From JAWKNZ01 sp041391425 (GTDB lineage Bacteria; Bdellovibrionota_B; Oligoflexia; Oligoflexales; JAWKNZ01), in contig JAWKNZ010000005.1 in assembly GCA_041391425.1 (NCBI GenBank), positions 248,001-312,000 of the forward strand: a stretch of 64,000 nt of DNA, given 5' to 3'. The position numbers and the translations under genes were made by a program. Positions 47,421 through 58,800 of this stretch are shown here, in pieces. Below the pieces are notes generated by a model that ran no database searches, had not been told where the DNA came from, and saw nothing but the letters and a program-made list of their open reading frames with translations. How positions within the stretch are numbered: position 1 is the first letter of the stretch; the number at the start of each line of letters is the position of its first letter.

Positions 47421-48152
47421 TTAGAGGTAATAAAGCATCTCTACTTCTTTTCCAGAAGTTTTATCAATATAACTAGACAAACGCTTTTCCGAATCGCCAT
47501 TAAATTCTACAAATCTAACACCTAAGCCAGTTGGACGGTTTGGTGAATTAGGATTGTAGTGAATTGTACGCACGACCTCTCCCCTTACTTTTAAAGGCTT
47601 TTTGTACCCAGGAAGGGTAAAAGATAGATTCATCTGCGTACCATCCCCAACCTCCATCTCAGTGGCAATTAACATGCCTGAAATGGACAAATCCCCAATC
47701 CTACTCGTAAACGTTTCTTCGTCTATTTCAAACTCCACATCTCCATGGATCTCAACTCGTTCAGTCGTTCGCGTCTGCTGTTCAAGCAAATTTTTTATTT
47801 TCTCAATAAAAAATGTTCTAGGAATAGGTTGCTCAACAAACAAATCGGCTCCCGCATTTAAAGCTTTTTTCCTTACGGAAGCATTACTTCTCACACTAGT
47901 AACAACAATCATAATGTCTTTCCAACGCTCATCTGACTTAAGATGCTTAGTAATACCTATCGCATCAATTTCTTCAAAATCCATATTTATTACTATGACA
48001 TCAATATCTTTCTTCTTTAAATTTTCAACAGCATCATGATAGCTATTCGAAGCACAAACATGTACTCCCATTTTTCTATATCCAGCTCTATCTAAATTTG
48101 TAGTTACAGACTTATTATCAACAGATAACATCTTTATTGTATCATCAGACAT
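47421..48152 (-). CDS. Degenerate receiver-PilZ protein
   Basis: 243 residues. The N-terminal about 120 residues have the CheY-like receiver fold (ALNAGADLFVEQPIP as alpha4-beta5, with the switch Thr or Ser in VVTSV), but where the phospho-acceptor Asp should be the sequence reads VIVINMDFEEID, so Asn seems to replace it, and the acidic pair is reduced to one Asp (SVDNK). The C-terminal PilZ domain is intact: RTTER then DLSISGMLI, the c-di-GMP-binding RxxxR and DxSxxG motifs. It is likely a c-di-GMP effector not controlled by phosphorylation. It converges with the FapA-like gene. Confidence 0.85.
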   Translation of the reverse strand: MSDDTIKMLSVDNKSVTTNLDRAGYRKMGVHVCASNSYHDAVENLKKKDIDVIVINMDFEEIDAIGITKHLKSDERWKDIMIVVTSVRSNASVRKKALNAGADLFVEQPIPRTFFIEKIKNLLEQQTRTTERVEIHGDVEFEIDEETFTSRIGDLSISGMLIATEMEVGDGTQMNLSFTLPGYKKPLKVRGEVVRTIHYNPNSPNRPTGLGVRFVEFNGDSEKRLSSYIDKTSGKEVEMLYYL

Positions 48153-48356
48153 TCAGCACCTCGAATCCTACAAAATACAAAGTTATTTCTCCCATACACT
48201 CGGAATTGAACAACAAATTTGTTAATGCAATATACTAAATTCATTGTAACACACTGTTTTTTATAGAAAAAAATATCCAATGCTTGCATTTAAAAAAACG
48301 CGTAAGATTTCAAAGATAACTGCCTTCAATAATAAATAGGCTTATATAAGGATTAG

Positions 48357-49151
48357 ATGGTGGAAAAACACGACAAAGAAAGGAAAAAACTAGCTGATAT
48401 CTTGGTCGATCGCCTATTTGTAGACAACCTTACAGAAGCCAAAGCTTTGATCATGACTGGCAAAGTTATAGTTAATAACCAGAGAATAGATAAACCAGGA
48501 ACATTAATAAAAGAAAACAGCTGTATTCGCATTAAAGCAAAATCAAAATACGTAAGCCGTGGTGGCGATAAACTTGCTGGTGCAATTGAAGATTTAAAGC
48601 TTAATCATCAATTAAGTGGCCGTATTGCTTTGGACATTGGTGCTTCAACCGGTGGTTTTAGCCATTGCTTGCTTTTACACAATATTAAACATGTAATTGC
48701 ATTGGATGTGGGAACAAACCAGTTAGATTGGAGAATTCGTAATCACCCGCAGGTCACAAGCATTGAAAAAACAGATATTAGAAAGTTCAATGCCAATTTA
48801 TATCCAAAAATTGATTTAGTAGTAGCAGATATTAGCTTTAACTCATTATCACGCTTAGCATCTCAAATAGTCGGTGCTGTAAAGAACCCAAAAGCCGAAT
48901 ATTTGTTACTAGTAAAACCTCAATTTGAGCTTGATAAGAATGAAATACCGAAAGGAGGAATTGTCCGCGATCATAGCCTACAAGCCAAGGCAATTGAGCA
49001 AGTCAAAGCTGCATTCTTACTCTTGGAGTATGAATGCAAAGGCCTTGTTAAGTCCAGAATTGAAGGAAAGCACGGAAATCAAGAATACTTTATCTACTTA
49101 CAGTCAAAACCTGCGGAAACAGCAAATAAAAAATCACCCACTATTGATTGA
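48357..49151 (+). CDS. TlyA-family rRNA methyltransferase (S4 and FtsJ-like)
   Basis: 264 residues. An S4 RNA-binding domain (DILVDRLFVDNLTEAKALI, then KYVSRGGDKLAGAIEDLKL) is followed by a FtsJ-like SAM domain (ALDIGASTGGFSHCLL; LDVGTNQLDW; LVVADISFNSL; LLLVKPQFEL). The characterised member, mycobacterial TlyA, 2'-O-methylates 16S and 23S rRNA, and members are often mis-called hemolysins. AAGGA lies five bases before ATG 48357. It ends in a gap before two minus-strand genes. Confidence 0.93.
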   Translation: MVEKHDKERKKLADILVDRLFVDNLTEAKALIMTGKVIVNNQRIDKPGTLIKENSCIRIKAKSKYVSRGGDKLAGAIEDLKLNHQLSGRIALDIGASTGGFSHCLLLHNIKHVIALDVGTNQLDWRIRNHPQVTSIEKTDIRKFNANLYPKIDLVVADISFNSLSRLASQIVGAVKNPKAEYLLLVKPQFELDKNEIPKGGIVRDHSLQAKAIEQVKAAFLLLEYECKGLVKSRIEGKHGNQEYFIYLQSKPAETANKKSPTID

Positions 49152-49250
49152 ACACACAACCGATAACTTTTTTCCTACTCTATCATAACTAGCTGCCTAA
49201 CATTCATGCCAGACAGCTTCGAAACATATAAACCTTGACTGGGCTTCATA

Positions 49251-49529
49251 TTATGCAACCACACACCTTGTCTGTAAGTCCCTGTCCATACCAATACAAT
49301 AATAAAAATGTGCAGCTTCGAGGGCATCAACCCAAATGGTATCACATATATAGTCATAGTGGGCAGAAAGAGCTTTACTTTCTATAGCGTCTAATATCGA
49401 CTCTTGATCAATTTCATATAACTCGGACATTTTAATCACCGACAACTTTCTTCCTGAGTATTGCTCTGGGTCATGACCAAGTTCAAGTAAAGCTTTTGCA
49501 AAGTCATCTTTGCTGACAATTGTTGACAT
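49251..49529 (-). CDS. Small protein of unknown function
   Basis: 92 residues, no signal, acidic in the middle (SELYEIDQESILDAIESKAL). GGAGA lies five bases before ATG 49529. Its first half resembles a helical DNA- or protein-binding module but no family is recognised. It stands alone between TlyA (converging) and the DUF4301 gene. Confidence 0.65.
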   Translation of the reverse strand: MSTIVSKDDFAKALLELGHDPEQYSGRKLSVIKMSELYEIDQESILDAIESKALSAHYDYICDTIWVDALEAAHFYYCIGMDRDLQTRCVVA

Positions 49530-49722
49530 AAATTCTCCCTCATTTTCGCCACATGAAAAATATCACACAGCCCTAAACATTTTTCCCACTACACAAAATA
49601 TCCGAATGCAGCACTTGTACATTCAAATATGTGTTATTTCCTTTTAACTATTGTACTGCTGTTATTTTAAGCATAGCAAGAGGAAAAGTTTGCTGCTCAA
49701 GGTATTCGTCTAAGATTATTCA

Positions 49723-51222
49723 TTATGATAGCCAATCTTCCAAGCGCCTACCTTTGGTATCATTTAAAGTCTTGTGAGGATTAAAAATATCTCTAGAAAT
49801 CTCTAAAAACAAAACATTCGCCATTTTACTATTACCCAATAGTTCATATAATGCAGTTTCGACATAGCACACATCAAGGCCATTCCATTTTTTTCGCGCC
49901 AATAAGCCAAAAGATTCTTGCTCTTGAAAATAGTTTGTAGCTTCTTCTTGTAATTCAGCAATTACAAACCCTGGATTAAAATGTGTTGCAACCATTGGGT
50001 TTGATAAATACATTTCCCGCTCAAATTCACTAGCGTGCGAGGTTTCCAAACATATTTTAATTCTTGTATCATCAAACGATGCAAAAACAGGGGTTCCACC
50101 AGCATCATAACCACTATTTTTTACCAATCCGACAAGATTAAAAGGCCTTGTATAAAAGTCAAGTAATTCATCATTGGAAAACCTCTGTTTTGCAGAGAAA
50201 GGAATATGGAAAAAGTCAACGAGTAAACGCCAGAGTAGCGATTCTGGCTTACCATTGCCAGTTAATGCACTTAAATCAGATCGATCCTTATAAGAACTAT
50301 TTACCGTGAGCACATTATAAAGTCCTTCTACGGCTTGTAGCGCTCCATCAAAATTCCCATCTTTCAAGCTAGTGCGAATACCCTTAATACCGGCTAAAAT
50401 GCCCCGAAAAACCGAGAAAAATCCTTGTGTCGCCTCGATTACGCTCCTACTAGTTCCGCATACATTATCAATATTTCGAATAAACAATGCGTCTACATCC
50501 GGAAAATTCTTTTTTATCTCAGGAAATGTCTGGACCAATGACCCATGACCACCGGGAACTTTCGAATATGTATTTGATGTTCGATCAATTAAAGGCTTGC
50601 CATTAAGATCAAACCTGATCGTCGACATCGATTCACCTTGTTCAATACAAGAGGTTTCGAGATTGCACTTCAGAGGTTCGACTTCTTTTCTAAACGACTC
50701 TTTGAACCCTGGTGGGCATGCAAAAATCTGCAAATCTATATCTTTAAAAGACTCGTGCTCCATTGCTTTTACAGCTAGATAACTATGTCTATCTAGCACA
50801 CAAGGATATAACGCCTTTGGAACTTCTAAGCATGCGAGTATACTAGAAAAAAAGTCCCGATCCTGCTCAATATCCTTTTTCCCTGCCAGAAAGTCATCTA
50901 AGTCTCGAAGCTCTACTGGTAAAGCCCACTGACCATTGGATTCTTCTTTAATTCGGTCCCATGCAGACCTTATTTGCTCCACATCACCACTACGCAAACT
51001 TTTTCGTAACTTGGTCAGTGGATTAATATAACGACTCGAAGCACCAGCCGCTAATACAAAAGCAGCAATATTGATATCTGATGCACCTGGTAATTTCCGA
51101 AACAAGCTATCATCCGATATAGAAAGAACGCCTCCGTTATCACAACGACAGGTATCTTTAACTACAATTGGACTATAACCACAATCTGCAGCTAAAAGCT
51201 TTGTCACTAAATCATTATTCAA
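49723..51222 (-). CDS. DUF4301-family protein
   Basis: 499 residues. DUF4301 is best known from Bacteroidota; the signatures are FVLAAGASSRY, a nucleotidyltransferase-like glycine-rich start, YSKVPGGHGSLVQTF and ALFIRNIDNVCG. The fold suggests a sugar or nucleotide transferase, but no reaction is established. Two Cys in CRCDNGG near residue 27 are extra. The start is a TTG at 51222 without a good ribosome site; a TAG upstream blocks longer forms. The family range makes transfer from a Bacteroidota-like donor possible. Confidence 0.85.
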   Translation of the reverse strand: MNNDLVTKLLAADCGYSPIVVKDTCRCDNGGVLSISDDSLFRKLPGASDINIAAFVLAAGASSRYINPLTKLRKSLRSGDVEQIRSAWDRIKEESNGQWALPVELRDLDDFLAGKKDIEQDRDFFSSILACLEVPKALYPCVLDRHSYLAVKAMEHESFKDIDLQIFACPPGFKESFRKEVEPLKCNLETSCIEQGESMSTIRFDLNGKPLIDRTSNTYSKVPGGHGSLVQTFPEIKKNFPDVDALFIRNIDNVCGTSRSVIEATQGFFSVFRGILAGIKGIRTSLKDGNFDGALQAVEGLYNVLTVNSSYKDRSDLSALTGNGKPESLLWRLLVDFFHIPFSAKQRFSNDELLDFYTRPFNLVGLVKNSGYDAGGTPVFASFDDTRIKICLETSHASEFEREMYLSNPMVATHFNPGFVIAELQEEATNYFQEQESFGLLARKKWNGLDVCYVETALYELLGNSKMANVLFLEISRDIFNPHKTLNDTKGRRLEDWLS

Positions 51223-51311
51223 GTTGGAGTGGTGCTATCTCTAAATCAACCCCAGTCTTCTACACACAAATCTTTATCAACCATGAATTACCCGTCAATA
51301 TTCCACTAAAG

Positions 51312-51517
51312 TTAATAGACCTCATCAAGAGGGTGCTGATCTAGCAAAGAAATAGACTTATTAATTGGTACCACGGAATCGCAATAGTGTTTACCTTTTT
51401 CTAATCGTTGAGCTAAGAAACCTCTAAGCTCTGAACCTTTCTCTACCATCTACCCTCTCTTACAATAATTTCAAAAGTTTGCGGATGAATTGGCCCTCCT
51501 GACTTCAAAAAATCCAT
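51312..51517 (-). pseudogene. Small gene with a likely frameshift
   Basis: ATG 51517 opens MDFLKSGGPIHPQTFEIIVR and stops at 51443; overlapping it, in the next frame, MVEKGSELRGFLAQRLEKGK runs from 51449 to TAA 51312. Joined, a 68-residue product would read through REGRMVEKGSE, and one extra base near 51448 would do it. GAGAGGG is close upstream of ATG 51449, so that part (45 residues) may be made by itself. No family is recognised. Confidence 0.4.
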
Positions 51518-51548
51518 CAAAATCAAGCTTTTCTTTATCTGGCAATTC

Positions 51549-52538
51549 TTATGATAACTTTACTTGCCAAGAAGCATAACCTCTTAAATTCTTTAATATT
51601 AAGTTCCACCCCGCATCTAAGAAATTTCTCACAAATTTGCTGGCCGACAACTCTTCAGCCCTATCTGTTAATTGCCACCTAGCGGCCTGAGCCCCATTTT
51701 TACCAATTACAAATTTATACAAAAAATTCTGCTTTTCCAAAGAATCTAACAAGCTATTGATTGATTTTCGAGCATCGGCATCGGAAAAAATTGGAAATTT
51801 ACTTGTAAGATAAGACAATATATCTCCATCGCCAACATTTTTGTTGGTTCCAATCTCCACAAATAAAGACAGAAGCCAGTCACCACCAATCTCGTCAAGA
51901 AAAGTATCCCAAGGACATGGTAAGCTAGCAAGAGAAAACTTAAGTCGATAACAATCTAATTGATTAGGATTATTATCGATCTCTTGCGAAATCTGAAACA
52001 AAAGCTCAGAATATAATTGATCAATATCAGCTAAGAAGTAGTAATTTCCATTACTACTATTACTTTCGGTTATTGAATCAGCGGCATTTTTTAGCTTTTT
52101 AAATATTTCCGCACCTAACCCCAATTCATTCAAAAGAATTTTTTCATCAGAAATCGACATGGTCTGTACGAGAACATATAGCAAAAAATCTCGCTCAATA
52201 TTTTTCTGATCTTTTAACTGTTTAGCAGTAAGAGGAAAAAATTTCTCAATTAATATGGTTATAATATCGCTTAACTCCTCTCTTTTAAGGTGAAATTTGC
52301 TAGCTATATCATCCACCACTAAAGAGAAGAAAATCCTACTACAACTCCACCTTTTATTACGCGCAATACTGTAAAGTAAATGAGTAAAAATAGATTCACA
52401 AAATAACATCGAAAGAGCCAATTCTTCTTTTATAGAAGAAAACAACCGGTAAAACTCGTCTTCAATTAAATTTAATTTTTTTGAATCAATATTGGTATAT
52501 ATCCAATCAAGACGATATTTCAAATTCATAATAGGCAT
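51549..52538 (-). CDS. Unknown cytoplasmic protein, helical with possible C-terminal winged helix
   Basis: 329 residues, helical, without signal or membrane segment. The C-terminal part (FIGKNGAQAARWQLTDRAEE-like) could be a winged helix, but this is not certain. It is Ser- and Leu-rich in the middle. AAGGGA is seven bases upstream of ATG 52538. It is divergent from the 2013-residue TPR gene with 283 bases between; no family is known to me. Confidence 0.6.
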   Translation of the reverse strand: MPIMNLKYRLDWIYTNIDSKKLNLIEDEFYRLFSSIKEELALSMLFCESIFTHLLYSIARNKRWSCSRIFFSLVVDDIASKFHLKREELSDIITILIEKFFPLTAKQLKDQKNIERDFLLYVLVQTMSISDEKILLNELGLGAEIFKKLKNAADSITESNSSNGNYYFLADIDQLYSELLFQISQEIDNNPNQLDCYRLKFSLASLPCPWDTFLDEIGGDWLLSLFVEIGTNKNVGDGDILSYLTSKFPIFSDADARKSINSLLDSLEKQNFLYKFVIGKNGAQAARWQLTDRAEELSASKFVRNFLDAGWNLILKNLRGYASWQVKLS

Positions 52539-52821
52539 TTAGTTCCCTTCTTACCATTGTGTATATTGTCAACAAAGGCATAGATATATGAATACTAGCT
52601 TCTATACTATTTTATCTGAGATTTCAGTATTGCACTATACATGCAGAAATTTGCATATGCTTCCAAAAATGAGATATGGAATTCTTAAACCAATCTAAAG
52701 TAATTCCGATACAAGGGAATGCATACTATAAAAATAATTTTATAGCTAAAACGTAAACAAATTAAATTTTTTAGATAAGAATTTATTGAGAAATAATATA
52801 TTTTTTAAAATTGTGAAATAA

Positions 52822-55800
52822 ATGGAAAATAACAACCCAATAAATCCAGATCAAATGCTTACCAATCTTGGTTTTGTTAAAGAGGGGGAGTCTAACATAT
52901 GGATTTGGTCAGGAAAAAAAGCTGACACTTCTACAAAACACGATGAATACCCTGATCCCGATTCTATAATTAATAAACCAAGCAATTGGAGTGTTTTTTC
53001 TATAATTGATTGGAAGATAGAGCTTAGCGAGGAAAAGATTGATTCCGAAATACGTCTCGAAATAGACCAAAAAACAATGATTACAAGATTAGAAAGTGAG
53101 GCAAAAAAACTTTTCGGAAATGAAGTTATTCCACAAATTGTAGTTGGAAATCTTGGGGAAGTTTGGTGTTTATTTGAATTTCAAAAGAACGTCCCATCGT
53201 CTGATGATAATGAAGTTAAGTCCTTCAAAAAATCTATTCCCGTCGGACTTGCTGGATTTCGTTTTCAGATCGTCTCATCAGGACGAGCCATCAGAATTAC
53301 CATTTCAGACCATTTCACTTTAGGATATTTTCCATCATTATTTATATCTGTCCCCCCTAAATATTTAGCCAACGCACTTGGGGTTTGGGAAAGTCAAAAC
53401 TTGTTTTCGCAACAAATTTTTGATTCACTATATGAATTCTCCTTCGACATCGAAGCTGCAGCTATTTCCTCTTTGGCTAAAGGCCCTCGACCACAAATAG
53501 ATCAAAATCTTAAATCGTTGGCCGACAAAATTAGGTTTTCAAAAAAAGATGCAAATATTGCGACTTCATTCAAAGAAGACAAATGGCATCTATCAAATAA
53601 ATCTGCAGACTGGATTGATAGCTTTACTAAAAAATTAAAAATTCCTTTGGAAGTCTTGGAATCAAGGGAAAGCATTCAAGAACTAAAAAGTATCGATCAG
53701 CTTATTTTATCTGAACAATATGACGCTGCATTAACACATTGCAATGAACAAATCTCAACATCTTCAAATTATGTATTTATCATTCGTAGATTAGCATTTT
53801 TGGGAGTCACAGATATTGAACATAGTTATAATGCTGAAATATTAAATTATCTAGAAAATGAGCCAAAAAATAAATTATTACTTTCACACGCTCTGTCAAT
53901 CTCTCTTAAAGAAGATAAAAATACTGATTCACTTAATTTCTTATCTAAACTTGGTGAAACATTAATAGAAGATGGTGTTAACGTAGATCAACTTACTTGC
54001 TTTGATATCGTCATGCCAGAGTTATTAGGCGACTGTTGGACTGAAGAAGATAACGAAATAGCGGTAAGTTGCTATCAGAGAATCTTAGACAAAAGAGGCG
54101 ATGAAGCTCGCATTCTTAGAAAAGTAATAAAAATTTTGCAAATAGAAGAAAAAGGCAATGATGAGGTTAAGCTGTTAAACCGCCTCATCAGCATAGAAAC
54201 TAGAAATAGCGAATCTGCTAAAATCTATCTTAGATTAGCTGAATTAGCAGAAAAAGAAAAAAATTACGAAAAATCAATTAGTATGAGCTTAAAAGCATTA
54301 CAGTTAGATCGTTGCTTATATCAAGCGGCATTGCATGTAGCGGATCTTCTCTGCAAAATTAACCGTGATGATGAAGCAATAGAATTATTAGGTGACCTCG
54401 TCCGCAACGATGATCTAAATATATCGGATGAATCAAAAGCTAAACTAGAATGTCATATCGCAACTATATGGCAAGAGTTCCATAATCGCAATGACTTAGC
54501 AGCAGCGCGTTTTGAAAGCGCATTAGCATTTGACTCTAACAATACGACTGCGCGAAAAAACCTTGAAGATATTTACAAAGCAAACGGACAATATGATAAA
54601 TTTGTTCAATTATTGCAAAGCCAATTCGACCGTATAGAGAAAAACTCTGATCAAGAAAGTATTTGGCTACTATTTAATGAGCTTTACAATATTTATAAGA
54701 ATAAAATTGTCGACAACACATCTGCAACAAAAACATTAGAACGTTTTTTATCCACTATTGATCCTCTATTCATACATAATAGAGAATTATTAAATTTTAC
54801 AAATGAAAATATAAACTGGAATAATTTTTTCGATCGATTTTCTAATAGCATTGCAAATAAAGAAGATCCACGAGAGAAGGCTCAAGCCTTGTCACTACTC
54901 GGACATTTGAAACTAAAAGTTGACAACGATAATAACGATGCTATCCATCATTTGCTTTCTGCTATAAATTTAGGTTATATTGGTGAAAAAGAATTTGAAT
55001 TACTTTGCTACGAGTTAGAAAAAAATAAAAAATTTAATGACCTGGTCATCTGTTTACAATGGAAGCTTAATTCTTCTACTCCAGAAAATAAAATAGAAAT
55101 AATTAACAAACTACTGAATTTTCATGAACACATCCCCAATAAAGTATACGATGATCTACTCATTAGAGCATTTCTATTCGATAGCAGCAATATAGGTTTA
55201 ATAACCGATAGATTAAACATATATTTAGCAAAAAATGAAATTGATGATGGAGCAAAACTAGTTAACTTATTAAATAAAGAGGAGATTAGCCTTAAAGTTA
55301 AAATCATTATTATTGAGTATTGGATTGGTCTAATTGTCAAATCAGACTGGGAATTAAAGTATAAAGAGTTATCAAAACTTTTCTATCTTCTTTTAAAACT
55401 TCCAGGAAACGAGTCCAGCACACTACAAAAAGCCATTTCACACCTCAAAGAAACAGACAATTACGATTATATAATAGATTTCATTATTAGATTACTGAAA
55501 AAAGGTGAGATACCAAAATTAGATCAAAACAAAATCTTAGAGATACTAGCAAATAATAAAGATGCTCTATCAATTTATTATGAATTGCAATCTGAAAAAT
55601 CTACAGACCGCTTGCAAGCTTCTGCATGGGCCAGAAAATCTCTTGAGTATATCAATGAGCAAACAGAATCTCAGCGATTCGAAAAGCTATTATCACGCAT
55701 AGCATCACTTAGTACTTGTTCGCAGAAAAATTTAGATAAACTCAAAGAAATGGTTAATCAATCAAATAGATGGAACTATTATATAGAAGCTTTATTAGGA

Positions 55801-58800
55801 CAAATAAAATATTCAAATAAGAATAAAGAAAAGAGAAAGCACAAAGAAGAATTAGCTGACATCTATCGATATAAAACTAATGAGCCACAATTAGCAAGAC
55901 TAGTCTATGAATCTTTACTTAATGATACAGAAAATGTATCAAAGGTTCTCCTTCAACTTGCAGATATTGGAAATGAAATAGAAGATCTAAATCTTTCAAT
56001 GCAGAGCTTAACTGATCTGATAACAGATCCAAATTCATTAAAAAACATAGAACAACTTTGTGATGCTATAACACGATATCAATCCGCTTCCAGCCTGCCA
56101 ACTAACATCATTCACCAATTAATCTCCTACCTCGGTATATTGAGTAAAAACAATCAATTTAAAGAAGCAAAAATATTAGCAAATTGCCTTAACGACAACT
56201 CAATCAAACACCCAGGAATTTCAATAATACTATTTCAAATTGACATAATAAATAATCAGCAAGAAGATTCCATCGTAAAATGGACAAACGGTGGACTAAA
56301 CTGCTCATCACCTCAATTAGCAATTGAATATATAAAAGAAAGTGAAAATTTCCTCACTGACCATGGAAATTTTGATAAGTTTCATTTGTTTTTAGAAAAT
56401 TTGTATACAAACGAAAATTTTTCTGAACTTAGTATAGAAGTACAAAGTGAATTCATCTATTCCTATGCAATAAATTTATTTGATAATCCTAATAGAGTAA
56501 ATGAAGCTTTAAACGTCTTCAGAAGATATTCAGAGCTAAACCCACATGACTCACGAGCATGGATACCTCAATACTTCATATTGCGAGAAATTAACTTATC
56601 AAGCGAGAGAAAGGATCTAATAGAAAGAATATTGCCGGCAATAAGAAATAATCCATCAATACTAGATCCATATCCTCTGACAATCGAATCTCTTGAAAAA
56701 GAACTCAGACAATTACGATGGAACTTTGACACTGAAGTCAAAACAGGAATTCAAACACAAGAATCTACTACAAGTATCGACGGTCTTAAAACTATTGTGT
56801 CAACATTGAAGCAATCACCTGCAGGTAATAAAAAAAGTCCCGGTTCAATATTTGAAATCAGCCACGATATGGATTATATCAATACAAATAATTCAATACA
56901 GAAGACTCTCGTCAATAGGAAAACTAAAGTAGTCAATATTTTTAAAAATACCGAAGAAAGTGCTACACTATTAACTCCCAACATCACCAAAACAGCTGCT
57001 GGATACGAACATTTTTCAATACCTACCCATCAATCTGCGTTCATGATAGAAAAAGAAGAAAATCTTCGAAAAATACTACTCGAGAGTATTACAGATGACG
57101 ACTTAGAAACAGAAAACCCATCGATAAGTTTATCTATGAATACAAATATCGGCCTTTCAGGCACAAGCGACAATCTGACAGATGCATCTAATTTAGAAAA
57201 ATTTGATGAGACAAAGCCACAAACATTGCAAAAGACAGAATTAGTTTATCCTCAATCAGCAGTGTCTGGGATCATCAATTTAGATAGCGAAGCTGAGTCA
57301 GAATTGCATAAAATAGAATTAGAACCTATCAAGCAAATAACACTAGAGGAAAGTTCCATTTATGAAAATAATTCGATTGACAGAGTTAGCGACAAAGTAT
57401 CAAATCACATTCCACTTCCTGAAAGCTTAGAAGAGATTGAAGAATCAAATACCTTCAATAACGATCATAACGAGAGAGAAAGTATTACTCCTTCTCAAAA
57501 TGAAATTGGTGTTTTTAGCCTTACTATGGTCCACTCTGATTTTAAGACATCCGATCCAAATATAAATAAGGTACAAAATCGTAAAGATGCCGAACTCGAT
57601 GCAGATATTAATGAAACGTATTCATATCTAAACTTAGACAATCTCCAAGAGGATTCTGACGAAAAAATCCATGAAGACAATGCCCAGAGAATTAACATAT
57701 ATAATAAAGATGACTTACCTCCAGTAATTCCTCCTTATGAAGCAGATGTACTAACCAGTGATAATCCTAATGAGGACGATATAGAAAATATTGAAGATAT
57801 CAAACACTATCTCCCTTCGTATTCATCACAACCTAACCTCTCTCAAGCCCTGGATTGGAAATCTATGATTTCCAATCCAGAGACTTCTGCATCAGCATTT
57901 GATACGATTTTGGAAAACAAAACTCTTTCCGATGTTGATAAACATATAGCGTTACAAATATCAGCTATAAAAACCGACAGCATCCAAAAATTAGATAGTT
58001 GGAAGTGGCAATCATGGCGAAATTTAGAAACCTGTGAATATTCGTTGTCAGGTTCAGATCGATATCCATATGGTGAACTCAGTGACATTTTTCGTTCACC
58101 TATATATAAACTAATCATGGCCATAGTTCCCGTAATGATTCAGGTCTATAAAAATAGATTTACTCATGCAAATATTCTTAACTTCATGAAAATTAATGCA
58201 AGTGATTTTGAAAGAAAACTCAAACTCATATCTTGGGAAGATCCAATCCTAAAACGATCTGGCCTATATCTATTTAAAGAAGTATTTATCACTCAAAAGC
58301 AGAAAATATTTAGTTTGAATGGTTTGGGAAAAAATATATTTTTCGATGCTATTAAAAGAATTTACTTTTTTGATCATACCTATTACGAAAAAGTACCACC
58401 AAGCCATCTACTTCATAGAATGCTTAGTTTATCTTGGGCAATCAGAAAACAATTTTTTGCACCATTGCAATTAAATATTCATACAGAAGTAATCACATTG
58501 ATGAGAGAAATTGAGAAAATTTACTTTTCAACAGGTACAAATAAGATAAAAAAAATAATAGGAGTCAGCACAACTCCAATTGAGAAATTAGTGCAATCCT
58601 CAAATCCATTAGGGATTGAAAATGCTTATAGATTAGTCGGCCCGGTAAGCGAAAGCTCATTAACAAGGCTATGGTACGAAATGAATTTAGTTACACAACA
58701 ATTACAACTATCGGACACCATGGACTTAGTAGGCCTGTGTGAATCAATTTTGGATTTAGATCTTACAAAGAAAAGTATTGACCAATCAGTCATTGTCAAT

